DNA of 64,000 nucleotides from Delphinus delphis (GCF_949987515.2 NC_082684.1:52542006-52606005), one strand, 5' to 3'; shown: positions 48,171-59,761, numbered from the stretch's first letter. Translations and numbers: made by a program. Notes: generated by a model not told the origin, from the sequence alone.

Positions 48171-51100
48171 GTAGTTCTGTGTCTTTATTCCCTTCTTGCT
48201 CCTAGGTTCTTCATGACCTTCCATATATATGTGTTAGCATACGGTATTTGTTTTTCTCTTTCTGACTTAATTCACTCTGTATGACAGTCTCTAGGTCCAT
48301 ACACCTCACTACAAATAACTCAATTTCGTTTCTTTTTATGGCTGAGTAATATCCATTGTATATATGTGCCACATCTTCTTTATCCATTCATCTGTCGTTG
48401 GACACTTAGGTTGCTTCTATGTCCTGGCTATTGTAAATAGAGCTGCAATGAGCATTGTGGTACGTGACTCTTTTTGAATTATGGTTTTCTCAGGGCATAT
48501 GCCAAGTAGTGGGATTGCTGGGTCGTATGGTAGCTCTATTTTTAGTTTTTTAAGGAAGCTCCATACTGTTCTCCATAGTGGCTGTATCAATTTACATTCC
48601 CACCAACAGTGCAAGAGGGTTCCCTTTTCTCCAAACCCTCTCCAGCATTTATTGTTTATAGATTTTTTGATGATGGCCATTCTGACCAATGTAAGGTGAT
48701 ATCGCATTGTAGCTTTGATTTGCATTTCTCTAATGATTAATGATGCTGAACATCCTTTCATGTGTTTGTTGGCAATCTGTACATCTTCTTTGGAGAAATA
48801 TCTATTTACGTCTTCTGTCCATTTTTGAATTGGGTTGTTTGTGTTTCTGATACTGAGCTGCATGAGCTGCTTGTAAATTTTGGAGATTAAATCTTTGTCA
48901 GTTGCTTCATTTGCAAATATTTTCTCCCATTCTGATCGTTGTCTTTTGGTCTTATTTATGGTTTCATTTGCTGTGCAAAAGCTTTTAAGTTTCATTAGGT
49001 ACCATTTGTTTATTTTTGTTTTTATTTCCATTTCTCTAGGAGGTGGGTCAAAAAGGATCTTGCTGTGATTTATGTCATAGAGTGTTCTGCCTATGTTTTC
49101 CTCTAAGAGTTTGATAGTGTCTGGCCTTATGTATAGATCTTTAATCCATTTTGAGTTTATTTTTGTGTATGGTGTTAGGGAGTGTTCTAATTTCATTCTT
49201 TTACATGTACCTGTCCAATTTTCCCAACACCACTTATTGAAGAGGCTGTTTCTTCTCCACTGTATAGTCTTGTCTGCTTTATCAAAGATAAGGTGACCAT
49301 ATGTGCATGGGTTTATCTCTGCGCTTTCTATCCTGTTCCATTCATCTATATTTCTGTTTTTGAGCTAGTTCCATACGTCTTGATTACTACAGCTTTGTAG
49401 TATAGTCTGAAGTCAGGGAGCCTGATTCCTCCAGCTCCATTTTTCTTTCTCATGATTGCTTTGGGTATTCGGGATCTTCTGTGTTTCAACACAAATTGTG
49501 AAATTTTTTGTTCCAGTTCTGTGAAAAATGCCTTTGATAGTTTGATAGGGATTGCATTGAATCTGTAGATTGCTTTGGGTAGTAGAGTCATTTTCACAAT
49601 GTTGATTCTTCCCATCCAAGAACATGGTATATCTCTCCATCTATTTGTATCATCTTTAATTTCTTTCATCAGTGTCTTATAATTTTCTGTATACAGGTCT
49701 TTTGTCTCCTTAGGTAGGTTAATTCCTAGATATTTTATTCTTTTTGTTGCAATGGTAAATGGGAGTGTTTTCTTAATTTCACTTTCAGGTTTTTCATCAT
49801 TAGTGTATAGCAATGCCAGAGTATTTTGTGCATTAATTTTGTATCCTGCTACTTTACCAAATTCATTGATTAGCTCTATTAGTTTTCTGGTAGCATCTTT
49901 AGGATTCTCTACGTATGTCACCTGCAAACAGTGACAGCTTTACTTCTTCTTTTCCGATTTGGATTCATTTCTTTTTCTTCTCTGCTTGCTTTGGCTAAAA
50001 TTGCCACAACTATGTTGAATAATAGTGGTGAGAGTGGGCAACCTTGTCTTTTTCCTGATCCTAGTGGAAATGCTTTCAATTTTTCACCATTGAGAATGAT
50101 GCTGGCTGTGGGTTTGTCATATATGGCCTTTATTATGTTGAGGAAATTTCCTTCTATGCCTACACTCTGCAGGGTTTTTATCATAAATCCGTGTTGAATT
50201 TTGTCAAAAGCTTTCTTTGCATCTATTGAGATGATCATATGGTTTTTCTCCTTCAATTTGTTAATATGGTGTATCACGTTGATTTATTTGCGTATATTGA
50301 AGAAGCCTTGCATTCCTGGGATAAACCCCACTTGATCATAGTGTATGATCCTTTTAATGTGCTGTTGGATTCTGTTTGCTAGTATTTTGTTGAGGATTTT
50401 TGCATCTATGTTCATCAGTGATATTGGCCTGTAGTTTTCTTTCTTTGTGATATCTTTGTCTGGTTTTGGTATCAGAGTGATGGTGGCCTCATACAATGAG
50501 TTTGGGAGTACTCCTCCCTCTGATATATTTTGGAAGAGTTTGAGAAGGATAGGTGTTAACTCTTCTCTAAATGTTTGATAGAATTCACCTGTCAAGCCAT
50601 CTGGTCCTGGCTTTTGTTTGTTGGAAGATTTTTAATCACAGTTTCAAATTCGTTGCTTGTGATTGGTCTGTTCATATTTTCTATTTCTTCCTGGTTCAGT
50701 CTCAGAAGGCTGTGCATTTCCAAGAATTTGTCCATTTCTTCCAAGTTGTCCATATAGTTGCTTGTAGTAATCTTGTAGTAGCTTGTATGTAGCTTGTAGT
50801 AGCTTGTATGTAGCTTGTAGTAATCTATGTATGCAGCTTGTAGTAATCTCTCATGATCCTTTGTATTTCTGTATTGTCAGCTGTTACTTCTCCTTTTTCA
50901 TCTCTAATTCTATTGATACCAGTCTCCTCCCTTTTTTTCTTGATAACTCTGGCTAATGGTTTATCAATTTTGTTAAACTTCTCAATGAACCAGCTTTTAG
51001 TTTTATTGATCTTTGCTATCCTTTCCATCATTTCTTTTTATTTCTGATCTTTATGATTTCTTTCCTTCTGCTAACTTTGGGGGGTTTTTGTACTTCTTTC

Positions 51101-52056
51101 TCTAATTGCTTTAGGTGTAAGGTTAGGTTGTTTGAGATGGTTCTTGTTTCTTAAGGTAGGATTGTATTGCTATAAACTTCCCTCTTAGAACTGCTTTTGC
51201 TGCATTGCATAAGTTTTGGGTCATCATGTTTTCATTGTCATTTGTTTCTAGGTATTTTTTGATTTCCTCTTTGATTTCTGCAGTGATCTCTTGGTTATTA
51301 AGTGGTGTATTGTTTAGCCTCCATCTGCTTGTATTTTTTACAGATTTCTTCCTATAATTGATATCCAGTCTCATAGCGTTGTGGTGGGAAAAGATACTTG
51401 ATACGATTTCAATTTTCTCAAATTTGCCAAGGCTTGATTTGTGAACCAAAATATGATCCTAGAGAATGTTCCCTGAGCACTTGAGAAGAATGTATATTCT
51501 GTTGTTTTTGGATGGAATGTCCTATAAATATCAATTAAGTCCATCTTGCTTAATGTATCATCTAAAGCTTGTGTTTCCTTATTTATTTTCATTTTGGATG
51601 ATCTGTCCATTGATGAAAGTGGGGTGTTAAAGTCCCCTACTATGATTGTGTTACTGTCGATTTCCCCTGTTATGGCTGTTAGTATTTGCCTTATGTATTG
51701 AGGTTCTCCTATGTTGGGTGCATAAATATTTACAATTTTTATATCTTCTTGGATCGATCCCTTGATCATTATGGATTGTCCTTGTCTCTTCTAATAGTCT
51801 TTATTTTAAAGGTTATTTTGTCTGATATGAGAATTGCTACTCCAGCTATCTTTTGGTTTCCATTTGCATGGAATATCTTTTTCCATCCTCTCACTTTCAG
51901 TCTGTGTGTGTCCCTAGGTCTGAAGTGGGTCTCTTGTAGACAGCATATATACAGGTCTTGTTTTCGTATCCATTCAGCCAGTCTATGTCTTTTGGTGGGA
52001 GCATTTAATCCATTTACATTTAAGGTAATTATCAATATATATGTTCCTATTCCCAT
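48170..52056 (-). pseudogene. L1 ORF2 (endonuclease/reverse transcriptase), broken
   Basis: ORF2 encodes the L1 endonuclease, reverse transcriptase and Cys-rich domain. Start MGIGTYI at 52056. Endonuclease: NVNGLN, QETH and GDFNTPL kept, but the SDH catalytic block reads SHH (codon at 51384-51386) and the SRIDH block is destroyed by a small deletion near 51450. Linker pieces at 51031-50825 and 50595-50284, then a stop (50283-50281) before [12 protein letters not shown] palm [12 protein letters not shown] is kept; the FADD motif reads FAGD (Gly codon 49922-49920) with a deletion of about 8 bases just after. Cys-rich part [18 protein letters not shown] has Phe (48635-48633) where related L1s have Cys. 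At least five frame changes join the pieces. A tandem repeat is expanded at 50757-50848. It cannot encode a working protein. Confidence 0.93.
50757..50848. repeat. 21-bp tandem repeat inside L1 ORF2
   Basis: The words 'agcttgtagt' and 'agcttgtatgt' alternate; the unit tagcttgtatgtagcttgta (plus g, 21 bp) occurs twice with partial copies at both ends. Related L1s have a single 'gttgcttgtagtaatctctc' here. Confidence 0.9.
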
Positions 52057-52114
52057 TTTCTTAATTGTTTTGGGTTTGTTATTGTAGGACTTTTCTTTCT
52101 CTTGTGTTTCCTGC

Positions 52115-53002
52115 CTAGAGAAGTTGCTTTAGCATTTGTTTTAAAGCTGGTTTGGTGGTGTGGAATTCTCTTAGCTTTTGCTTCTCTGTAAAGGTTTTAA
52201 TTTCTCTATCAAATCTGAATGAGATCCTTGCAGGGTACAGTAATCTTGGTTGTAGGTTTTTCTCCAACTTCACTTTAAATACGTCCTGCCACTCCCTTCT
52301 GGCTTGTAGAGTTTCTACTGAAAGATCAGCTGTTAACCTTATGGGGATTCCCTTGTGTGTTATTTGTTGTTTTTCCCTTGTTGCTTTTAATATGTTTTCT
52401 TTGCATTTAATTTTTGATAGTCTGATTTGATTAATATTTAATATGTGTCTTGGCGTGTTTCTCCTTGGATCTATCCTGTATGGGACTCTCTGTGCTTCCT
52501 GGACTTGATTAACTATTTCCTTTCCCATATTAGGTAAGTTTTCAACTATAACCTCTTCAAATATTTTCTCAGTCCCTTTCTTTTTCTCTTCTTCTTCTGG
52601 GACCCCTATAAGTTGAATGTTGGTGCATTTCATGTTGTCCCAGAGGTCTCCTAGACTGTCCTCAGTTCTTTTCATTCTTTTTTCTTTATTCTGCTCTGCA
52701 GAATAAAGAGTTATTTCCACTATTTTATCTTCCAGGTCACTTATCCATTCTTCTGCCTCAGTTATTCTGCTATTGATCCCTTCTAGAGAATTTTTAATTT
52801 CATTTATTGTGTTGTTCATCATTGTTTGTTTGCTCTTTAGTTCTTCTAGGTCCTTGTTAAATGTTTCTTGTATTTTCTCCATTCTATTTCCAAGATTTTG
52901 TGTCATCTTTACTCTCATTATTCTGAATTCTTTTTCAGGTGGACTGCTGCCTATTTCCTCTTCATTTGTTAGGTCTGGTGTGTTTTTGCCTTGCTCCTTC
53001 AT
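52115..53002 (-). CDS. L1 ORF1 protein, uninterrupted frame
   Basis: A 295-codon open frame coding for the L1 ORF1 RNA-binding chaperone, which trimerises and coats L1 RNA in cytoplasmic particles. Residues about 25-115 form the coiled coil (FNKDLEELKSKQTMMNNTIN, ITEAEEWISDLEDKIVEI). The middle (IQLIGVPEEEEKKKGTEKIF onward) is the RNA-recognition-motif region, and the end (THKGIPIRLTADLSVETLQA, NLQPRLLYPARISFRFD, KLREFHTTKPALKQML) is the C-terminal domain. The frame stays open upstream for RQRNTQQ and earlier, where other L1s begin; at the likely original start I read TTA-AGC-AAA rather than ATG, so the native start may be lost. Small in-frame changes (for example LNINQIRLSKIK) suggest neutral decay. 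No splice sites or host signals; it would be expressed only from the L1 5'UTR. Confidence 0.85.
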   Translation of the reverse strand: MKEQGKNTPDLTNEEEIGSSPPEKEFRIMRVKMTQNLGNRMEKIQETFNKDLEELKSKQTMMNNTINEIKNSLEGINSRITEAEEWISDLEDKIVEITLYSAEQNKEKRMKRTEDSLGDLWDNMKCTNIQLIGVPEEEEKKKGTEKIFEEVIVENLPNMGKEIVNQVQEAQRVPYRIDPRRNTPRHILNINQIRLSKIKCKENILKATREKQQITHKGIPIRLTADLSVETLQARREWQDVFKVKLEKNLQPRLLYPARISFRFDREIKTFTEKQKLREFHTTKPALKQMLKQLL

Positions 53003-55036
53003 CTGCTGTGTGTTTCTCTGTCTTCTTGTTTTGCTTAACTTACTGTGTTTGGGGTCTCCTTTTCACAGGCTGCAGGTTTGTCCTTCCCGTTGTTTTTGGT
53101 GTCTGTCTCCAGTGGCTACAGTTGGTTCAGTGGGTTGTGTAGGCTTCCTGACAGAGGGTACTAGTGACTGTGTTCTGGTGGATGAGGCTGGATCTTGCCT
53201 TTCTGGTGGGCAGGTCCACGGCTGGTGGTGTGTTTTGGGGCGTCTGTGGCCTTATTATGTTTTTAGACAGCCTCTCTGCTAATGGATGGGGTTTTGTTCC
53301 TGTCTTGCTAGTTGTTTGGCATAGGGTGTCCAGCACTGTAGCTTGCTGGTCATTGAGTGAAGCTGGGTCTTGGCATTGAGATGGAGATCTCTGGGAAATT
53401 TTCTCCATTTGACATTACATGGAGCTGGGAGGTTTCTTGTGGACCAGTGTCCTGAAGTTGGCTCTCCCACCTCAGAGGCACAGCCCTGAAGACTGGCTGG
53501 AGCAGCAAGAGACTTTCATCCACATGGCTCAGAATAAACGGGAGAAAAAATAGAAAGAAAGAAGGAAAGAAAGAAAGAAAGGAAGAAAGGAAGAAAGAAA
53601 GAAAGAAAGAGGAAGGAAGGAAGAGGAAGAAGATAAAATAAAATAAAGTAAAATAAAATAAAGTTATTAAAATAAAAAATAATTATTAAGAAAAAAAATT
53701 TTTGAAGTAAAAAGAACGGACGGACAGAACCCTAGGACAAATGGTAAAAGCAAAGCTATACAGACAAAACCACAAACAGAAGCATACACATACACACTCA
53801 CGAAAAGAGAAAAAGGGAAAAACATATATATCTTTGCTCCCAAAGTCCACCTCCTCAATTTGGGATGATTTGTTGTCTATTCAGGTAGACCATAGATACA
53901 GGGTACATCAAGTTGATTGTGAAGATTTAATCTGCTGCTCCTGAGCCTGCTGGGAGAGATTTCCCTTTCTCTTCTTTGTTCGCACAGCTCCCGAGGTTCC
54001 GCTTTGGATTTGGCCTTGCCTCTGCGTGTAGGTCGCCTGAGCACGTCTGTTCTTCGCTCAGACAGGACAGGGTTAAAGGAGCCGCTGATTCGGGGGCTCT
54101 GGCTCACTCAGGCGGGGGGAGGGAGGGGCACGGAGTGCGGGGCAAGCCTGCGGCGGCACAGGCCGGTGTGACGTTGCATCAGCCTGAGGCGTGCTGTGCG
54201 TTCTCCCTGGGAAGTTGTCCCTGAATCACGGGACCCTGGCAGTGGCGGGCTGCACAGGCTCTGGAAGAGAAGGTGTGGATAGTGACCTGTGCTTGCACAC
54301 AGGCTTCTTGGTGGCGGCAGCAGCAGCCTCAGCGTCCCATGCCCATCTCTGGGGTCTGTGCTGATAGACGCGGCTTGCGCTCCTCCCCGGAGCTTGTTTA
54401 GGCAGCGCTCTTAATCCCCTCACCTCGTGCATCCGGAAACAAAGGGGGAAGAGAAAGTCTCTTGCCTCTTCAGCAGCTCCAGACTTTTTCCCGGACTCCC
54501 TCCCGGCTAGCCGTGGCGCACTAGCCCCTTCAGGCTGCGTTCTCGCCGCTGGTCCTCTCCCTGCGCTCCGACCGAAGCCCGAGCCTCAGCTCCCAGCCCC
54601 GCCCGCCCTGGCGGGTGAGCAGACAAGCCTTTCGGGCTGGTGAGTGCCGGTAGGCCCTGATCCTCTGTGCAGGAATCTCTCCGCTTTGCCCTCCGCACCC
54701 CTGTTGCTGCACTTTCCTCCGCGGCGCCGAAGCTCCCCTCTCCGCCACCCGCAGTCTCCACCCGCGAAGGGGCTTCCTAGTGTGTGGAAACCTATCCTCC
54801 TTCACAGCTCCCTCCCAGTGGTGCAGGTCCCGTCCCTATTCTTTTGTCTCTGTTTTTTATTTTTTCTTTTGCCCTACGCAGGTACGTGGGGGAGTTTCTT
54901 GCCTTTTGGGAGGTCTGGGGTCTTCTGCCAGCGTTCAGTAGGTGTTCTATAGGAGCTGTTCCACATGTAGATGTATTTGTGGAGAGGAAGGTGATCTCCG
55001 GATCTGACTCTTCCTCCATCTTGAAGCTCCTCCCCC
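53003..55036 (-). promoter_or_regulatory. L1 5'UTR / internal promoter
   Basis: A 2-kb GC- and CpG-rich leader, richest at about 53950-54800. Thirteen bases from the L1 5' end the minus strand reads CAAGATGG (plus 55016-55023), the core of a YY1 site as known in L1 promoters. A purine tract lies at 53541-53632. The CpG richness belongs to the L1, not to a host gene. Chance ORFs on both strands here lack known domains. Confidence 0.8.
53541..53632 (+). repeat. GAAA/GGAA purine tract
   Basis: A mixed (GAAA)n and (GGAA)n run within the L1 5'UTR, followed by (AAAATA)-like sequence to about 53700. Confidence 0.9.
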
Positions 55037-55047
55037 TCTGCTAGATT

Positions 55048-55580
55048 CTTACTTCTCCTTCTTGGGCTCCAAATATATGTGTTAGACCATTTTATATGGT
55101 CCTATAAATCTTGCAGGCTCCGTTCTCTTTTATTCACTCTTTTGACTTTTGCTATTTAAATTTGGAAACTTTCTTTGACCATTTAAGAACACTGATTTCA
55201 CTGATTCTTTTCTCTGCTGTGGCCAGTCAGCTGATAAGCTCATAGGAAGAATTTTTCATTTCTATTACTGTATTTTTCATTTCTAGCATTTATATTTGAC
55301 TATTCTTTTATAATATCTAACCCTCTGATGATACATACCATCTGTTCATTCTTGTTGTTATCTGCCTTTTGCCCTAGATCTTTTAACATATTTATCATAG
55401 TTACTTTGAAACAGCTGGCCTTTTCCATGAGACCCTTTAAAATTTCTATTTTGGTTATTATTAAATCACTGGTTGATAATTCCAACATCTCCTGACTGCT
55501 TCATTGTTGATGATAGGTCTCATTTTCTTTCTTCTTTTCTTGTCTAATAAATCTCTCTTAAATGTCATAAAATTGTAAAA
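55048..55580 (-). mobile_element. Old L1, host of the full-length L1 (right part)
   Basis: 'cttcttgggctccaaatata', 'tgttagaccattttatatgg', 'ttcactgattcttttctctg' and 'gataattccaacatctcctg' continue the minus-strand old L1 whose left part is at 47400-47848. An A-run follows at 55578-55596. The sequence to about 56450 may be the same element's 5' region. Confidence 0.6.
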
Positions 55581-55599
55581 AAAAAAAAAAAAAAATAGA

Positions 55600-58500
55600 G
55601 ACAAATAAATTATATTTATGTCTAGAAAAAAGCATGCCCCTTCTTCTGAATCAATCTTGACTGTAGTTGAGCTTGGTCTAGAATCTGTTATTGCTTTTGT
55701 TAGATTTAGTTTACTGAGGTTTCAAATTACTTGAAGGTAAGTTCAGAACCTTTCTTTTAGTAGACTTGGGATCTGAATGCTTACAGCATTGTTTCCCTGT
55801 CCTTAGACTTCAGTAGGTCCCATTCTCATGCACCTTGGAGAGTGTTAATTCATCTCTGTTTCCCACACCCACTCACACATGACTTCTGCCTCATGCTCAT
55901 TGTAAGACTCCGAGTGTCTGTGGAGAGTCTATTCCTTCTTCTGCATGGTTCCCAGCCTTCAGGAATCTCTGTGCACCTATGTCTGAAGGATTACTCTCAG
56001 CTCTCCTCCAAGCATAAATAGATGTTGCCCCCCACTCAGTAGAAGGTGTGGAGGGCTGGAGGCTTTCTCTGTTATCCTTCCCCTGCCTTCACGTTTTAGC
56101 AGGCCCATCGCACCAACACACAATGAGTACCTGAAGTGCACAGGGGTTTTCTCAGTGCTACTGTCCTCCCCTCAGACTTCAGCATTCTCTGCATACCTGA
56201 ATCCCAGGTAGAATCTGTCTCAGCTCTGCGGTGCTGCTCACAATTTTCTCATGAGTGCTCAACGAAGCTTGTGGAAAAGATTTGGTAGGTGGTTGCAAAT
56301 TTTCTATCTCTGCCTCCCTGGGATTCTAAACTGTCATACCAGCCCATTATCAGTCTTTAACAACTTATTAAAAGTATCTCTTTTCTCCTTAGTCACAGCT
56401 ATGATGGCTTCTTCTTCCTCCTGCTGTTTCACCAGATAAAAAAGTAGCCATGGATCACTTCTCTTCTAGGTCAAGTTAATTACTCTGTGGTTTATAATTC
56501 AGTAGGTTTCTTTGCATGCTCATATCTCTGACAAGCTTAAGAAACTATGACTTTAAGGTTCTTATTGCTAAGGTGGAGGAACATTCTCTTGCAACTCTTT
56601 CTATATCCAAAATGGAAGTAGAAGTCCTCATCACAAATTTTATTTTTAATTGACTATTTCCTTCAATAGTCTCTTTGAACAATGACTAATGAAAGATGTT
56701 TTAAATTTTTTTAATATTTGCGATTCATTTCTCTTATTCCTAGAAGTTTTTTACTTTTAATTTCTCTAAAACTATTGAGATGCCCACCATCAGGATTTCT
56801 CAGAAAGATATAAAATTTCTAGGTTCTGGATTTATTAAGCCTCAAGTGATGAATCCAATGTACAGTAGTAGCTGAGGTAGCATACATGGCGAACTGCTAA
56901 GAGAATATTCTGATTCCCACAAGAATTATGAGGAATATTTCCCTACATGTAAAACTAGAACAATATTGCTACAGAACTAAAAGTTTATGAATTTTAAAGT
57001 ATAACTACGAAAGTCCAGGTGAGATTAAGGTAACTGTGAGGACATAAGAAGTCATGTTGAATACAAAGATTTATTGCTTAAGCCTAATCCTCAGAGTAAT
57101 AGAAAACTAGTGCAATTCATTGAAATAATGAAGGGTCCATTTACTGGACTTTATATAAACAGCTATTTGAAGCTTAAGGGAAGCAAAACAATATTCTTGA
57201 CATAACCTTAATATAAAATATTATCTGCATTTTAAGATACAATCACCTTGAATACAAGCTTGAAAACTTCAAATTGATTTTTTAAAAGTACTGATAGGTG
57301 GTTTTATCATCAAAATAGATATTCAATAAATTCAAAAATAAATATAACCATCCCAATGTAATGAATTGATATTGCTGTATTCCAGCAATGCATTTCTAGT
57401 TTAAAATATATATAATTGTCCAAATAATCAGGAAAGTTCTGAGTTAGCAAGCAGGAAATTCAGAAATAAAGGGAAGAGAAACAAATACTTTATTAAATAT
57501 TAGTATAGATAATAAATGTTGAATAAAAACTACATTTGTTATTAAAAATCTCTCATGAATTATCCTTCAATACAAGAGGACTAATTATAACTTCAATATG
57601 GGTGAAAGGAAAGTAGAGAAACTGAACTTAAAGTATTTACTATGTGCCTAGCACTGGCACTGTTACATCACAACTTTATTTACGTATCCCAATGTGCATT
57701 TTATAGAACTTGTGGGTCAGCAGTCAGTATCCTGGCCTAAAACAAATACTAGTAGGGCTTAGTTTCCAAATCAAGCGTGGTTGACTTTTAATTCCATGTT
57801 CCGAGAAAAAAAAATTGGAGGTAGTATGATAAGAAGGATAGGTAGAGGAGGCCTAACTTCAAAGGTAATAAGTTCTCTGTGAAACCACAGAAAGCAGACA
57901 TCAGAATGGGGAGGGCCATCAAACAATAAAATTCTCTCAGGAACCACTAAATCAATTCTTGGCCACAAAGAAAGGAATACAAATATTCCGGCAGCTCTCC
58001 GCACTGGTTATCTAATAGTGAAACAACTTAGGCAGGGATTTAAAATATTACCAAATCACTAAGGTCTATGGCTGGAAGCATCAATCAAAGGAGGCATAAA
58101 AATGCCTCATAGGTGAGCCAAGGGACTCCTTATAAAATAAAGTTTGGTTAAAACATAGCTAGAGATCAGCAAATAGCTTGAATATCCTTCAGCAATGCTC
58201 AAGGCAGTGAAAGAGTTGACTTGTTCATTTACGCAGCTCCAAGATATCCACGCAGTGGTAAGGCTGGCAGTTTAAAGACACAGAGTGATCTTGAAAACCG
58301 AATCAGCTGAAAAGGAAACAGCCCTCTACTTTTCTGAATAATTGTCTTCCTCATGACACTTATTGCCCCCAGAATATTCCTTATGAAATTAAGGATTAAC
58401 TTTACACATGTTAACTTTCTAAACTCAACCCACTAGTCATAATCTTCATAATATACAGTAGCTCGAAAGAATGCTCTGCATTTGGATCACAGCATTTATT

Positions 58501-59390
58501 TATGCCATTTATACATAGCTGTTTGAAAGAGAAAAATTAAGAGCTTTGTATCTGACAAAGGACATAACTGACTGGAAATAGAATTTTGCATATTAGAATT
58601 CAAACAAATAATAAATATGCACATACATGCATGAAGTCAAGTACAAAATTAAATAGAGATTATCCTATCGTGCTGAGAAATATGTAATACAGCTATGAAA
58701 TGTGGAAGTTTAAATACTATCTTGTAAGGAGGATTATTCTCTTTAAAAGCTTTGCCTATGAAAATCAGCAATGTAAGTCAGTAAGTATAATGTTTCTTCA
58801 AAATGTATCCCAGCAGAATCAAACCTAATAAGTTATTGGCACAGTTCTTTTTCTCACATAGAAAACTTGTTAATATAGATGATACTAATTATCGAAGTCT
58901 ATGGATATATCTGTGAAGCTTTAATTTTTAATCATGGTGAATGATTTGTCTGCAAGTAATAGAAAAACCAACAAAGAAGCAAGAAAATATTTATTATTTT
59001 ACCTAATGAGAACCTGAAATTAAGCAGTTACTCTTTCCATTATGTGACTTGAAAATCAAGAATCTGAATCAACATCAGTGTTAGTTTAAGTTTGGATTTA
59101 AGGGACAGGAAACCCCAAAAGAAAATGAGGGTCAAAAACATGGAAATTTAATTATTTATTATGTAAAAGTTCAAATACATGGTCTGTGGCCAGAAAGATG
59201 CTCCACAGAATTGGAGATCTAGAGTCTATCTTCTTGCACCACTATTGTATCACTTCCATCCCCAATTCACCTTATAGTATAGGATTGCTTTAACCAGAGC
59301 CATCTTATTTTCATTCTAGACAACAATAGGAGAAAAGGGAGAGAAAAAAACTATCAGAATTTGCGTATCTTTGGTCAGAACTTAATGACC
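55600..59390. other. Mostly unassigned sequence
   Basis: 55600-56450 is less AT-rich and could be old L1 5' sequence. 56450-59390 is AT-rich, no gene; a 77-codon minus-strand frame at 57771-58004 has no domain. Confidence 0.35.
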
Positions 59391-59695
59391 TGACAGCAAC
59401 TAGCATCAAGAAAATTTGGTACATGTTAGCTTTATTTCAAGCAGCCATGAACATAGCTAAAATTCAGAAAGCCTGTTATAAAGAAAAGTGTGGAACACCT
59501 GTTCCTTCTACAATATTCCTGCAATTTTCTTGTTTTCCCCAAGATATCAATTTTTTTTTCCCCAGTACTCCCACAGGAGACCTCCGATTACAACTCATTG
59601 GACAGAACTATGTCACGTGCCCACCTGTAATTACAAGGACAGTTGTGAAAGCAAGGATCTGTCCCGGTAAAGAAGATTGGTTTGAATGATCAAGA
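59391..59695. repeat. Old mammalian repeat, unassigned
   Basis: 'caactcattggacagaacta', 'tgtcacgtgcccacctgtaa' and 'ttacaaggacagttgtgaaa' recall a common mammalian repeat with 'ggccagaactgtgtcacatg'. Family not named. The ORF of 88 aa here is probably chance. Confidence 0.35.
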
Positions 59696-59761
59696 CCAAT
59701 GATAATTAATCTTCTCAGACAAGGAACATTCATGTCAAAACAAAATTCAGTGGCATGTACA

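Larger units (their letters stand above)
47849..55047 (-). mobile_element. Full-length L1 with perfect 11-bp target duplication
   Basis: A complete LINE-1 of about 7.18 kb (47860-55036) in minus orientation, flanked by tctgctagatt at 47849-47859 and 55037-55047. From its own 5' end: a 2-kb CpG-rich 5'UTR (55036 to about 53003), an open ORF1 (53002-52115), a 58-bp spacer, a broken ORF2 (52056 to about 48170), and a 3'UTR with a G-rich tract (plus-strand C-runs at 47981-47998), AATAAA near its end and an A-tail that is now short (a T-run on the plus strand at 47858-47868). It is a whale/artiodactyl-type L1, not active today because of the ORF2 damage. Confidence 0.93.

Noticed and set aside
48880..51047. 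Several plus-strand ORFs of 60-92 codons
   Set aside because: Opposite-strand shadows of L1 ORF2.
52773..53282. 169-codon plus-strand ORF rich in Leu, Phe, Ser and Cys
   Set aside because: It is antisense to L1 ORF1 and the 5'UTR; composition is that expected from the opposite strand of A-rich coding sequence.
53940..54800. CpG island as a host gene promoter
   Set aside because: It lies wholly within the 5'UTR of the full-length L1, bounded by its 5' end and target duplication.
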